Source: CATZDY01 sp045599035 (GTDB lineage: Bacteria; Bacillota; Desulfotomaculia; Desulfotomaculales; Desulfocucumaceae). From it: a stretch of DNA of 64,000 nt. Below the pieces are notes generated by a model. It searched no databases. It was not told the DNA's origin and was given only the letters and a program-made list of their open reading frames with translations. A program made the translations under genes and the position numbers. Location of the stretch: assembly GCA_045599035.1 (NCBI GenBank), contig JAZRVI010000037.1, forward strand, positions 1-64,000. Reading direction: 5' to 3'. Of the stretch, positions 35,573 to 44,568 are shown piece by piece (within the stretch, counting starts at the first letter, position 1; each line of letters begins with the position of its first letter).

Positions 35573-35922
35573 TGAAAATGGAAACCTGGCTGAAATTAAT
35601 GCGGATTGGAGCCAAAACCGGCTGTCATCAACGGGCAGACCGCAGCTTTAGCCTGCGAGGATGGCAATTTCCCGTTTGTGCCAGATGTACCGGGGTTTTG
35701 CTGGGGCAGTTTATCGCTTTGTTCAGCTTTTGGTTCTATCGTCCCTCCTGGCTGCTGCTGGGATTGTTCTGTGCCTTGATGCTGGTTGACTGGTTAGTGC
35801 AGCGGCTGGGCTGGCGGGAATCAACCAACTGGCGGCGGCTGTTGACCGGGATTGTGGGAGGTTATGGTTTGCTCGGTTTGGAGCTTGCTTTATTGTTGAA
35901 ATTGATTTATTTCTTTAAATAG
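35572..35922 (+). CDS. DUF2085 membrane protein
   Basis: A 116-residue protein with three membrane helices. The conserved motif of DUF2085 is present: GCHQRADRSF followed by VCARCTGV (His/Cys positions suited to binding a metal). The function of the family is unknown. It starts on the last base of the preceding zinc-ribbon gene; together they may form a small metal-related pair. It ends 71 bases before parA. Confidence 0.85.
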   Translation: MKMETWLKLMRIGAKTGCHQRADRSFSLRGWQFPVCARCTGVLLGQFIALFSFWFYRPSWLLLGLFCALMLVDWLVQRLGWRESTNWRRLLTGIVGGYGLLGLELALLLKLIYFFK

Positions 35923-35993
35923 GCAGGTAGAAGGTGAGTTTTTGCGGAATAATTAACAATATTTTGGAAGATCAACGGATCGGAGGGAAAACT

Positions 35994-36755
35994 TTGGCCA
36001 GAATAATTGCCATTGCCAATCAAAAAGGAGGGGTGGCCAAAACCACTACCGCAGTCAATCTTTGTGCCTGGCTGGCTTTAATGGAAAAAAAGGTTCTATT
36101 GGTTGACTTGGATCCCCAGGGCAATGCTACCAGCGGCCTGGGGATTGACAAGGAAGCTCCGGAGACTACTATTTATAATGTCCTGGTGGATGAAATTCCC
36201 GCCAAAGAAGTAATAGTGGCCACTCCGGTAGCCAATCTGGATTTAATCCCTGCCCGCATGGAGCTGGCCGGAGCGGAAATCGAGCTGGTAGCCAGGGAAT
36301 ATCGGGAGTTTCAACTGCGGAAGTCCCTGCCGGAAGCAGCGGAAGCCTATGATTTTGTCTTTATTGATTGTCCGCCTTCGTTGGGACTGTTGACCCTGAA
36401 TGCTCTGGCTGTGGCCAAATCGGTACTGATTCCCATTCAATGCGAATATTATGCTTTAGAAGGCTTGAGTCAATTAATTAATACCTTAAATCTGGTTAAG
36501 GAAAATATTAATCCGGAGCTGTTTATTGAAGGCGTTTTGCTGACCATGTTTGATGGGCGGATTAATTTGAGTATTCAGGTGGTGGAGGAAGTCAAGAAGT
36601 ATTTCCGGGAAAAGGTGTATAGTGCCATTATTCCCCGCAATGTTCGCTTGAGTGAAGCTCCCAGTCACGGCAAACCGGTAATGATTTATGACAAACGCTC
36701 CCGGGGAGCTCAAGCTTATCAGGACTTGGCTAAGGAAGTGATGGGAATTGACTAA
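35994..36755 (+). CDS. parA: chromosome partitioning ATPase ParA (Soj)
   Basis: A deviant Walker ATPase that positions ParB-bound origins and, in spore formers, regulates DnaA and sporulation. KGGVAKTTTAVN (11-22) is the Walker A; FIDCPPSLG is Walker B-like; 253 residues is normal for Soj. The start is TTG at 35994, with GGAGGG 7 bases upstream; the frame could extend 20 codons but without homology. It overlaps parB by 8 bases. The chromosomal Soj type is indicated by the lack of an N-terminal HTH. Confidence 0.94.
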   Translation: MARIIAIANQKGGVAKTTTAVNLCAWLALMEKKVLLVDLDPQGNATSGLGIDKEAPETTIYNVLVDEIPAKEVIVATPVANLDLIPARMELAGAEIELVAREYREFQLRKSLPEAAEAYDFVFIDCPPSLGLLTLNALAVAKSVLIPIQCEYYALEGLSQLINTLNLVKENINPELFIEGVLLTMFDGRINLSIQVVEEVKKYFREKVYSAIIPRNVRLSEAPSHGKPVMIYDKRSRGAQAYQDLAKEVMGID

Positions 36756-37632
36756 AAAAGGTTTGGGGCGGGGTTTGGATGCCTTGCTTTCTCCGGCTAA
36801 AGCATTAAAAACCATGGAAAACCTGGAGGTACAGCCGGGAGAAAAGGTGCAGAAAATTTTGCTGGAACAAATTGTTCCCAACCCCTATCAGCCCCGGCAG
36901 TCTATTAATCCGGACAAGCTGGAGGAGCTGGCCGCCAGCATTAAACATTATGGAGTGGTTCAGCCCATTGTTCTGACTCCCCTGGATGAAGGGCATTATC
37001 AGTTGGTGGCCGGGGAAAGACGCTGGCGGGCCTGTTTGCAATTGGAAATGACAGAAATTCCGGCGATTATCCGGGAATATACCGAGCTGGAAATGGCGGC
37101 CATTGCCCTGATTGAAAATATCCAGCGGGAAAGCCTGAATCCCCTGGAGGAAGCTCAAATTTATCGTGAGCTAATGGACAAATGCTCCTGGACTCAGGAG
37201 GAATTGGGGACTCAAATTGGCAAAAGCCGGTCGGTTATTGCTAACACTGTGCGGCTTTTGACTTTGCCGGCAGAGATTAGGACTTTGCTTTTGGAAAACA
37301 AGCTTTCGGCCGGGCATGGACGAGCCTTGTTGGGTCTGGAAAGTCCGGAATTGCAGATCAAAGCAGCAGCCAGAATTTTGGAACAGCAGCTTAATGTTCG
37401 GCAAACTGAAAAGCTGATCCAGGAATTAAACAAAAGTCCTGCTGCTTTGCCCAAACCGCAAAAGCCCTACCGCATGAAGGAATGGGAAAGCCAGTTGGCG
37501 GCGGCTTTGTCCTCCGAGGTTAAAATTGTTCGGCAGGATAATGGGCGGGGCAAAATTGTAATTTCCTATAAGCAGGAGGACGAGCTGAGATGGATGGTTG
37601 GGGTCATTACCGGGCAGGAGCCGGATTTTTAA
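36748..37632 (+). CDS. parB: chromosome partitioning protein ParB (Spo0J)
   Basis: A CTP-dependent clamp loading at parS sites near the origin. The ParB/Srx nuclease-like fold spans about 35-125 (VPNPYQPRQSINPDKLEEL, LVAGERRWRACLQL with the CTP-binding GERRWRA), the KorB-type HTH follows (WTQEELGTQIGKSRSVIANTVR), and the C-terminal dimerisation domain ends the protein. 294 residues. TTG start overlaps the end of parA. No consensus parS (TGTTTCACGTGAAACA) was spotted in the window by eye. Confidence 0.95.
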   Translation: MTKKGLGRGLDALLSPAKALKTMENLEVQPGEKVQKILLEQIVPNPYQPRQSINPDKLEELAASIKHYGVVQPIVLTPLDEGHYQLVAGERRWRACLQLEMTEIPAIIREYTELEMAAIALIENIQRESLNPLEEAQIYRELMDKCSWTQEELGTQIGKSRSVIANTVRLLTLPAEIRTLLLENKLSAGHGRALLGLESPELQIKAAARILEQQLNVRQTEKLIQELNKSPAALPKPQKPYRMKEWESQLAAALSSEVKIVRQDNGRGKIVISYKQEDELRWMVGVITGQEPDF

Positions 37633-37716
37633 CCTCTTCTGGCAAAAATTGCCTCTATAGGTGGTGGGATAAATTGAGTTTGTTGAGAAATTAATCTTAC
37701 CCAAGGAGATAAATTG

Positions 37717-38397
37717 ATGAATATTTTGGATATAATTTTTATTGTAATCCTGGCCTTATTGATTTGGCGGGGGATTGCCAAAGGTCTGCTTTGTACTTTG
37801 GGTCGTCTGGCCGGTGTGGTCATTGGCTTTTTGGCCGGGCTGAAGTTCTTTCCCCAATTAGGGAATATTTTTTATGATCTCTGGAACCAGAAATTAAATG
37901 CCGTTTTCCAGGGTCTGCCTTTTGACCCTTCGGTTTTGAATTTGGCCGCAGCTACTGGAGAACAGTTGAACAAGGCCGAAAATTTATCGGCTTTGGGCTT
38001 TAATTTGTCGGCCTGGACCCAGGAAGCGGCTGGGAATACAGATCAGCTTTTGGCCAAATTTTCCAGTTTTTCAGTAGAATCAGTCTTAAATGTGCTGGCC
38101 TTTTTGGTTATTTTTTTGGTAGTCTTTATTGTAGTTAAGATTTTGGTTAAGCTGCTTTCTTTGCTGCTGGCCGGAGTTACCTTTGGAGTTTGGCCGCTGC
38201 TGGATCGAGTGGGCGGAGCGGTTTTGGGCTTTGCCCGGGGAGCTGTTTTGATTGCGGTTTTTGTTATTGTTCTGTCCTATGGCTATTGCTTTGTAGTTTT
38301 TGATCAGGGAGGTCTTGGAATTAACTTTTATAATATGTTCTATGATTCCCAGATTGTCAATTACCTTTTAAGATTGTTGGAAAGCTTTAATTTCTAA
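37717..38397 (+). CDS. CvpA family membrane protein
   Basis: A 226-residue membrane protein with four hydrophobic segments (IIFIVILALLIWRGIAKG, LAGVVIGFLAGL, VLAFLVIFLVVFIVVKILVK, VLGFARGAVLIAVFVIVLSYG), the layout of CvpA (colicin V production) proteins. CvpA relates to envelope stress and, in Bacillus (YshB), is undefined. ATG 37717 follows AAGGAGA at 8 bases. The internal stretch 60-120 is more polar than usual. Placed between parB and the aminopeptidase gene. Confidence 0.85.
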   Translation: MNILDIIFIVILALLIWRGIAKGLLCTLGRLAGVVIGFLAGLKFFPQLGNIFYDLWNQKLNAVFQGLPFDPSVLNLAAATGEQLNKAENLSALGFNLSAWTQEAAGNTDQLLAKFSSFSVESVLNVLAFLVIFLVVFIVVKILVKLLSLLLAGVTFGVWPLLDRVGGAVLGFARGAVLIAVFVIVLSYGYCFVVFDQGGLGINFYNMFYDSQIVNYLLRLLESFNF

Positions 38398-38427
38398 AGG
38401 AATATAAAAAAAGGAAGGTGAAATAAA

Positions 38428-39807
38428 ATGGAAGAACGGCAAACCAGGCAATCTGCCTGGGAAGTTTTGAGCGAACGGGGCAAAGCTAGAGTGTTGGAAT
38501 TTTGCGATGAATATTTGTCTTTTTTGAGCCGAGCCAAAACGGAAAGAGAAGCGGCGGCTTTGGCCGTGCGGTTGGCGGAAGAAAATGGTTTTGTACCTTT
38601 GGAGCAGGTCAGACACTTGCAGGCCGGGGATCGGGTTTATGGCCTGAACCGCAAGAAGCAGTTGGTTTTGGCTGTTATTGGCCGGGAAAGTCCGGATCAG
38701 GGAATTAATGTGGTAGGTGCTCATTTGGATTCGCCCCGGCTGGATTTTAAGCCGGAACCTTTATATGAAGATCAGGGTCTGGCTTTGGCCAAAACTCATT
38801 ATTATGGCGGCCTGCGTAAATATCAGTGGGTGGGGATTCCGCTGGCCTTGCATGGCTTTGCGGTACGCACCGACGGCAGCCGGGTGGCTTTTGTAATTGG
38901 GGAAAAACCAGGCGATCCGGTTTTTACCATTACCGATTTGCTGCCGCATCTGGGCAAGGATCAGGCGGCCAAAAAATTAAATGAAGCTATTACCGGGGAA
39001 GCCTTAAATATTATATTGGGAGGGATTCCCATTGGCGAGGGCGAAGAAAAGCTCAAGGCTTCGGTTTTGCAGCATTTGGCCGCAGCCTATAATTTAAGTG
39101 AGGAAGATTTAATCAGTGCCGAAATTGAAGCGGTTCCGGCTTGGCCGGCTTCTTCTTTGGGCTTTGATCGGGGCTTGGTGGGCGGTTATGGCCAGGATGA
39201 CCGGGTTTGTGCCTATACCGCTCTGCGGGCTTTGCTGGCAGTAGAAGCTCCGGAAAAAACCGCAGTAGTCTTATTAACCGACAAGGAAGAAATTGGCAGC
39301 ATGGGCAATACCGGAATGCAGTCCAATTACTTTTTAACCTTTGTCCAAAGCTTGTTGGAAAAATATGACGGAGATGCGAGCGAATTGCGGCTTAGAAGAA
39401 TTTTAAGTCGTTCCATGGTGCTTTCGGCAGATGTCAACGCCGGAACCGATCCCAATTATGCGGAGGTTATGGATAAATATAATGCAGCCGTTTTGGGGCG
39501 GGGCGTGGTTTTGACCCGCTATTGCGGAGCCAGGGGCAAATATGATGCCAGCGAAGCTTCCGCTGAATTTATGGCCTTAATTCGCCGAATTTTTAACCAG
39601 AACCAGATTTCCTGGCAAACTGGAGAGCTGGGCAAGGTGGATCAGGGAGGCGGCGGCACCATTGCCTGGATTCTGGCCAATTATAATATGGATGTGGTCG
39701 ATTGCGGAGTAGCTCTTTTGGGAATGCACTCTACCTTTGAAGTGGCCAGCAAAACGGATATTTATATGGCTTTTCGGGCTTATAAAGCCTTTCTCAATCA
39801 GGAGTAG
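38428..39807 (+). CDS. M18 family aminopeptidase
   Basis: A dinuclear zinc peptidase of 459 residues that removes N-terminal residues from peptides, acting in the cytoplasm. Metal ligands and active-site motifs: GAHLDSPRLDFKP, YGQDDRVCAYTAL, DKEEIGSMGNTGMQS and the C-terminal GMHSTFEV. The insert (dimerisation) domain of M18 enzymes is present in the middle (about 110-235). ATG with AAGGAAGG. The next gene is 5 bases further, so they are cotranscribed. Confidence 0.92.
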   Translation: MEERQTRQSAWEVLSERGKARVLEFCDEYLSFLSRAKTEREAAALAVRLAEENGFVPLEQVRHLQAGDRVYGLNRKKQLVLAVIGRESPDQGINVVGAHLDSPRLDFKPEPLYEDQGLALAKTHYYGGLRKYQWVGIPLALHGFAVRTDGSRVAFVIGEKPGDPVFTITDLLPHLGKDQAAKKLNEAITGEALNIILGGIPIGEGEEKLKASVLQHLAAAYNLSEEDLISAEIEAVPAWPASSLGFDRGLVGGYGQDDRVCAYTALRALLAVEAPEKTAVVLLTDKEEIGSMGNTGMQSNYFLTFVQSLLEKYDGDASELRLRRILSRSMVLSADVNAGTDPNYAEVMDKYNAAVLGRGVVLTRYCGARGKYDASEASAEFMALIRRIFNQNQISWQTGELGKVDQGGGGTIAWILANYNMDVVDCGVALLGMHSTFEVASKTDIYMAFRAYKAFLNQE

Positions 39808-39812
39808 CTTTT

Positions 39813-40013
39813 ATGAGTTTTGTGCGTTATCAGGTAGGAGATATTGTAATAATGCGTAAGGTGCATCCTTGCGGCGGTTTTAACTGGCAGATTTTGCGAA
39901 CCGGAGTGGATTTCAAAATTAAATGCCTGACCTGTGGGCGGGTGGTAATGCTGCCCCGTCCCAAATTTGAAAAACGGGTTAAATATCGTTTGGAAACCAC
40001 AGAAAATACTTAA
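39813..40013 (+). CDS. DUF951 protein
   Basis: A 66-residue protein conserved in Firmicutes near the replication origin. It has the family pattern GDIVxMRKxHPCG, RTGVDFKIKCLTCGR and two Cys clusters that may hold zinc. ATG start. In Bacillus this gene (yyzM) lies near parB as well, supporting an origin-proximal location. Its function is unknown. It lies 18 bases before gyrA. Confidence 0.9.
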   Translation: MSFVRYQVGDIVIMRKVHPCGGFNWQILRTGVDFKIKCLTCGRVVMLPRPKFEKRVKYRLETTENT

Positions 40014-40031
40014 AACAGGGAGGAGTTATTT

Positions 40032-42452
40032 TTGCCGTCATTGACCGGAAAAGTCGTGCCTGTAGATTTAAACCAGGAAATGAAAAGTTCCTATTTGGAA
40101 TACGCCATGAGCGTAATTGTTGGACGGGCTTTGCCCGATGTGCGGGATGGCCTGAAGCCGGTGCATCGTCGTATTTTATATGTTATGCATCAGCAAAATC
40201 TGAATCCGGATAAGCCCTTTCGCAAAAGTGCCTATATTGTCGGTCAGGTGATGGCTCGTTTCCATCCGCATGGGGATTCGGCTATTTATGACGCTTTGGT
40301 GCGTTTGGCTCAGGACTTTTCCATTCGTTATATGTTGGTGGAAGGGCATGGGAACTTTGGCTCGGTAGATGGGGACAGTGCTGCTGCTATGCGTTATACA
40401 GAAGCCCGCATGGCCAGGATCACCCTGGAGCTTTTGGCTGATATTGAAAAAAATACAGTTGAATTTATGCCCAACTATGATAATACCGTTCAGGAACCGG
40501 TGGTTTTGCCCTCCAGAATCCCCAATCTTCTGGTCAATGGTTCCTCTGGAATTGCAGTAGGTATGGCTACCAATATTCCACCCCATAATCTGGGAGAAGT
40601 CATTGATGGGGTTGATTATTTAATCAGTCACCCGGAAGCCTCTTCCGAAGATTTAATGCAGTTTATCAAGGGACCGGATTTTCCGACCGCCGGAGTAATT
40701 ATGGGGCGGGAAGGGATTGTTTCGGCTTATCAGACTGGCCGGGGAACGATTAAGGTTCGGGCTTTAAGCAGCATTGAAAAAACCTCTGGCGGCAAAAATG
40801 CCATTATTGTAACTGAATTGCCCTATCAGGTTAACAAGGCTCGTTTAATTGAAAAAATTGCCGAATTGGTCAAGGATAAAAAAATAGAAGGAATCAGCGG
40901 CCTGCGGGATGAGTCCGACCGGCGGGGAATGCGGATTGTCATCGAGCTGAAAAGGGATGCCAAGCCTCAGATTGTTTTAAACTATCTTTATAAGCATACC
41001 CAAATGCAGGACAGCTTTGGAGTAATTATGCTGGCTTTGGTCGATGGACGGCCTCAGGTTTTGAGTCTGCGGGAAATTCTTTATCATTATTTGCAGCATC
41101 AAAAAGAAGTAATTACCCGCCGCACCAGATTTGATTTGGACAAGGCCGAAAAAAGAGCCCATATTTTGGAAGGCTTGCTTAAGGCTTTGGATCAAATTGA
41201 TGCGGTTATCCAAACCATTCGTTCCTCTCAAACCGTGGATATTGCCAAGGCTGCTTTAATGGCTCGGTTTGAATTAAGCGAAATTCAAGCCAGCTCTATT
41301 TTGGAAATGCGTTTGCAGCGGTTGACCGGTCTGGAAAGAGCCAAACTGGAAAAAGAATATGCCGAGCTGGAAGAAAAAATTAATTATTTACGCTCTCTGT
41401 TGGCGGATGAACAGAAAATTCTGGGAGTAATTCGGGATGAACTGAAGGAAATTAAACGCCGCTTTGCTGATCCCCGCCGCACCAAAATTACCGAAGGCTC
41501 CAGTGAAATGGCTGAGGAGGACTTAATTCCAGAGGAGGATATGGTAATTACCATCACCAATCAGGGTTATATTAAGCGAATCAGCCAAAACACCTACCGA
41601 AGCCAAAAACGGGGAGGCCGGGGCATTGCCGGCATGGATACTAAAAGCGAGGATTTTATCAGCAATATTTTTGTAGCCAATACCCACCATTTCTTTTTGT
41701 TCTTTACCGACAAGGGCAAGGTTTATCGCCTGAAGGTGCATGAAATTCCTGAAGCCGGACGGACGGCCAGGGGAACCCCGATTATTAATCTGCTGTGTAT
41801 TGAACAGGACGAAAAGGTTACTGCCGTGATTCCGGTTTGGAATTTTGAGCCGGGGCAATATCTTTTAATGGCCACCCAGCAGGGGATTATTAAGAAAACC
41901 GAATTGAGCCTGTTTGAAAATATTCGTTCCACAGGTTTGATTGCCATTAAACTGAAGGATGATGACCAATTGGTGCAGGTTAAATTGACCGATGGTCAGC
42001 AGGAGGTTTTCCTGGCTACCAGGCAGGGCTATGCCATCCGTTTTGCGGAAAGCCAGATTCGTTCCATGGCCAGAAGTACTTCTGGCTTAAAGGGGATTGA
42101 CCTGAGAGCTGGAGATCAGGTGGTGGCCATGGATGTGGTTAATCCCCAGGCGGCCGTTTTGACGGTTAGCTCCAGGGGATATGGCAAACGCTCGGCCTTG
42201 ACAGAATACCGCTCCCAAAGTCGAGGCGGCAAGGGAATGATTAATTTCAAAAATAACGCTAAAACCGGAGAAGTGGTTTCGGTTATGTTTATTAGGCCGG
42301 AAGATGAAGTTATGTTGATTTCGGCTGAAGGGATCATCATTCGCCTGAAAGCCGGAGATATTTCCCTGATTGGGCGTTCCACTCAGGGTACCAGCATTAT
42401 GAAGCTGGATAAAGGAGATTTTCTGGTCGCTTTGACCAAAGCACAAAATTAA
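40032..42452 (+). CDS. gyrA: DNA gyrase subunit A
   Basis: Breaks and rejoins DNA during supercoiling. The catalytic Tyr122 is in SAAAMRYTEARM, the quinolone-determining segment PHGDSAIYD has the sensitive-type Ser83/Asp87, and the C-terminal beta-pinwheel contains the GyrA-box motif QKRGGRGI (about 520), which distinguishes gyrase from topoisomerase IV. 806 residues. TTG start with GGGAGGAG. gyrB is not adjacent, in contrast to many bacteria, where the pair is together. Confidence 0.97.
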   Translation: MPSLTGKVVPVDLNQEMKSSYLEYAMSVIVGRALPDVRDGLKPVHRRILYVMHQQNLNPDKPFRKSAYIVGQVMARFHPHGDSAIYDALVRLAQDFSIRYMLVEGHGNFGSVDGDSAAAMRYTEARMARITLELLADIEKNTVEFMPNYDNTVQEPVVLPSRIPNLLVNGSSGIAVGMATNIPPHNLGEVIDGVDYLISHPEASSEDLMQFIKGPDFPTAGVIMGREGIVSAYQTGRGTIKVRALSSIEKTSGGKNAIIVTELPYQVNKARLIEKIAELVKDKKIEGISGLRDESDRRGMRIVIELKRDAKPQIVLNYLYKHTQMQDSFGVIMLALVDGRPQVLSLREILYHYLQHQKEVITRRTRFDLDKAEKRAHILEGLLKALDQIDAVIQTIRSSQTVDIAKAALMARFELSEIQASSILEMRLQRLTGLERAKLEKEYAELEEKINYLRSLLADEQKILGVIRDELKEIKRRFADPRRTKITEGSSEMAEEDLIPEEDMVITITNQGYIKRISQNTYRSQKRGGRGIAGMDTKSEDFISNIFVANTHHFFLFFTDKGKVYRLKVHEIPEAGRTARGTPIINLLCIEQDEKVTAVIPVWNFEPGQYLLMATQQGIIKKTELSLFENIRSTGLIAIKLKDDDQLVQVKLTDGQQEVFLATRQGYAIRFAESQIRSMARSTSGLKGIDLRAGDQVVAMDVVNPQAAVLTVSSRGYGKRSALTEYRSQSRGGKGMINFKNNAKTGEVVSVMFIRPEDEVMLISAEGIIIRLKAGDISLIGRSTQGTSIMKLDKGDFLVALTKAQN

Positions 42453-42480
42453 CCAATTTGATTAAAAAGGAAGGCTTGAA

Positions 42481-43920
42481 ATGCTGAAAAAAATTATACT
42501 TATTTTCGTTTGTCTGCTTGTGTTTCCGGCTGTAGCCGGGGCAGCAGTCATTTTGGATGGACAAACTGTCAGTAATAGTTCGGTGGGAACGGAAGGGCTG
42601 ATTTCGGCTCGCCCGGTTTTGGAAGCTCTGGGAGCAGAAATTGGCTGGGATAATGCCAGCAAAACCTTAACCGCCACTAAGGATCAGACGGTTTTGGAGA
42701 TAAGCATGGGAGCGGATCAGGCTCAAATTAACGGCAAGGTTACCAATTTAAAGGTTTCGGCTCAGATTCAGGAGGGAGTCAGTTTGCTCCCGGCGGAATT
42801 GCTGGCCGAGGCTTTTGGCTTGCAGATGGAACAAACTGACGATACGATCAGCCTGACAGCCTGGCCGGAAGGAACGCTTAGTTTGGGCGGAGTTTATTTT
42901 TCGCCGGAAGTAACTTCTTTGAATCTGGCGGAAAAGCAAATCAGTGATTTGAGTGTTTTGGCTCAATGCCGCAACTTGGAAACCCTGGATTTGAGCTATA
43001 ACAGCATCAGCGACTTAACCCCATTGAGTGGTTTGACCAAGTTAACCTCTTTGAGTCTGGGTTATAATCAAATTGTGAATTTGACCCCTTTGCAGAATTT
43101 GTCCAATCTGCGGGAACTGTATTTGCACCGCAATGTCATTCAGGATATCAGCCCTCTGCAGAATTTGTCCAGCCTGCAAACCCTGATCTTGAATTTTAAT
43201 GATTTCCAGAACATTTCGGGTTTAAGTAAACTGTCCAACTTAACCCATCTGGAATTAGCCGGCAACCGGATTAATAATTTGTCGGCTTTAAGCCAACTGA
43301 CCAATTTGAAGGAATTATACCTGAGTCAAAATCAACTGGAAAATATCCAGGATTTACAGGGACTGAGCAATTTAACCCTGCTTTCTTTGGACGGCAACCG
43401 CATCAGTGATGTCCAGCCTTTGGCCAAACTGACTGGCTTAAAAAATCTTTATTTATCCGATAATGTTATTTTAAGCTTGGATGATTTAGCCGGTTTGACC
43501 AATCTGGAAATTTTATTTGCCGAAGATAATTGGCTCGAAGATATTCGCTTTTTATCTAATATGAGCAATTTAAGAATTTTGAATTTGGCAGATAATAATA
43601 TCCGGGAAATTGGCGTTTTGAGCAAGCTAATCAAATTGGATACCCTCAATTTGGAAAGCAACTGGATTAGTGATTTAACCCCGCTGCAAACTTTGTCTAA
43701 TTTAACCAGTCTGGATTTGGAAGATAATTTACTGAATAAAATTGAACCTCTGGCGGCTTTGAATAAATTAAACTTTTTGGATTTGCAGACCAATCAGATT
43801 AATGATTTAAGCTCTTTGTTTAATTTAACCGGGCTGAATGCTTTATACCTGGAAGACAATAACTTAACTCAAGCTCAAATTGATGAACTGAAAGACCATC
43901 TGCCCAAAGTTTCAGACTAG
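42481..43920 (+). CDS. secreted leucine-rich-repeat protein with stalk domain
   Basis: A 479-residue exported protein: signal peptide (LKKIILIFVCLLVFPAVAG), a copper-amine-oxidase-N-like stalk domain (about 20-135), then about 14 to 15 tandem leucine-rich repeats of 22 residues (pattern LxxLxLxxNxIxDLxPLxxLxN), like internalin or SDS22 repeats. It ends with a short capping segment and has no LPXTG, SLH or membrane anchor, so it may be released or bound through the stalk domain. ATG with AAGGAAGG. The repeats are moderately diverged, so the array is old. Terminator follows. Binding partner unknown. Confidence 0.88.
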   Translation: MLKKIILIFVCLLVFPAVAGAAVILDGQTVSNSSVGTEGLISARPVLEALGAEIGWDNASKTLTATKDQTVLEISMGADQAQINGKVTNLKVSAQIQEGVSLLPAELLAEAFGLQMEQTDDTISLTAWPEGTLSLGGVYFSPEVTSLNLAEKQISDLSVLAQCRNLETLDLSYNSISDLTPLSGLTKLTSLSLGYNQIVNLTPLQNLSNLRELYLHRNVIQDISPLQNLSSLQTLILNFNDFQNISGLSKLSNLTHLELAGNRINNLSALSQLTNLKELYLSQNQLENIQDLQGLSNLTLLSLDGNRISDVQPLAKLTGLKNLYLSDNVILSLDDLAGLTNLEILFAEDNWLEDIRFLSNMSNLRILNLADNNIREIGVLSKLIKLDTLNLESNWISDLTPLQTLSNLTSLDLEDNLLNKIEPLAALNKLNFLDLQTNQINDLSSLFNLTGLNALYLEDNNLTQAQIDELKDHLPKVSD

Positions 43921-43926
43921 TTTTAA

Positions 43927-43965
43927 AAGGGAACCTGTAAGTCAGGTTCCCTTGGCAGTTTTTTA
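43927..43965 (+). terminator. terminator of the LRR-protein gene
   Basis: A perfect 11-base-pair stem AAGGGAACCTG/CAGGTTCCCTT with a 5-base loop, then GGCAGTTTTTTAT, 6 bases after the stop. Confidence 0.85.
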
Positions 43966-43992
43966 TCCAGACCCTGGATTTTAAGTCTGAGT

Positions 43993-44370
43993 TCAGGATT
44001 GCACCAGCCAGGTGGTTTCCGGTTCCTTCTGAAAGATTCCGGAGACTGTGTTCACAATTTGCGGGAAGCTGTCCAACAGGCGGTCATAAATGGCTCGTTT
44101 GTCCACCGGCAGCATCCGGACTTCTCCACCCTGTACCACCAGAAAACCGACTGGCTGCAAGGAAATTCCTCCTCCGCTGCCTCCGCCCAAAATTGGCTGG
44201 GAATTTTCTTCCTCCGAACCGGCCGGACGATTTTCTCCGCCTCCGGCTCCAAAGCCGCAGGAAACCCGAGAAACCGGAATAATGATGGTGCCGTCTCCGG
44301 CGGTAATTGCTTCTCCAACCACAGTGTTTACATCAATCATTTTCCGAATATTTTCCATGGAAGTTTGCAT
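43993..44370 (-). CDS. ytfJ: sporulation protein YtfJ (GerW family)
   Basis: A 125-residue sporulation protein: the core VNTVVGEAITAGDGTIIIPVSRV and GFGAGGGE are diagnostic of YtfJ, which in Bacillus is required in spore germination. The middle is Gly-rich (PILGGGSGGG). The ATG at 44370 has no ribosome site. Homologous residues continue upstream (ISIQEF), and a good GGGAGG stands 5-8 bases before two in-frame ATT codons (44391-44389 and 44388-44386), with no ATG/GTG/TTG in reach, so translation may begin at ATT. Single gene, convergent with the LRR gene. Confidence 0.9.
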   Translation of the reverse strand: MQTSMENIRKMIDVNTVVGEAITAGDGTIIIPVSRVSCGFGAGGGENRPAGSEEENSQPILGGGSGGGISLQPVGFLVVQGGEVRMLPVDKRAIYDRLLDSFPQIVNTVSGIFQKEPETTWLVQS

Positions 44371-44568
44371 AAATTCTTGAATTGAAATAATCCTCGCCTC
44401 CCTTCTTCGTTTTATTCTAAACCGCTTGATTGCAAATATCCCCTGCTTTTTTTGCTGCCTTTACCGTTAAAAACCGTTTTAAAGGCAAGCTGGAAGTAAA
44501 TTTTTTGCAGGATCTATACAATTATCAGATTTTGTGCTTTAATAAAGTAAGACAGGAGGTTACGAGAG

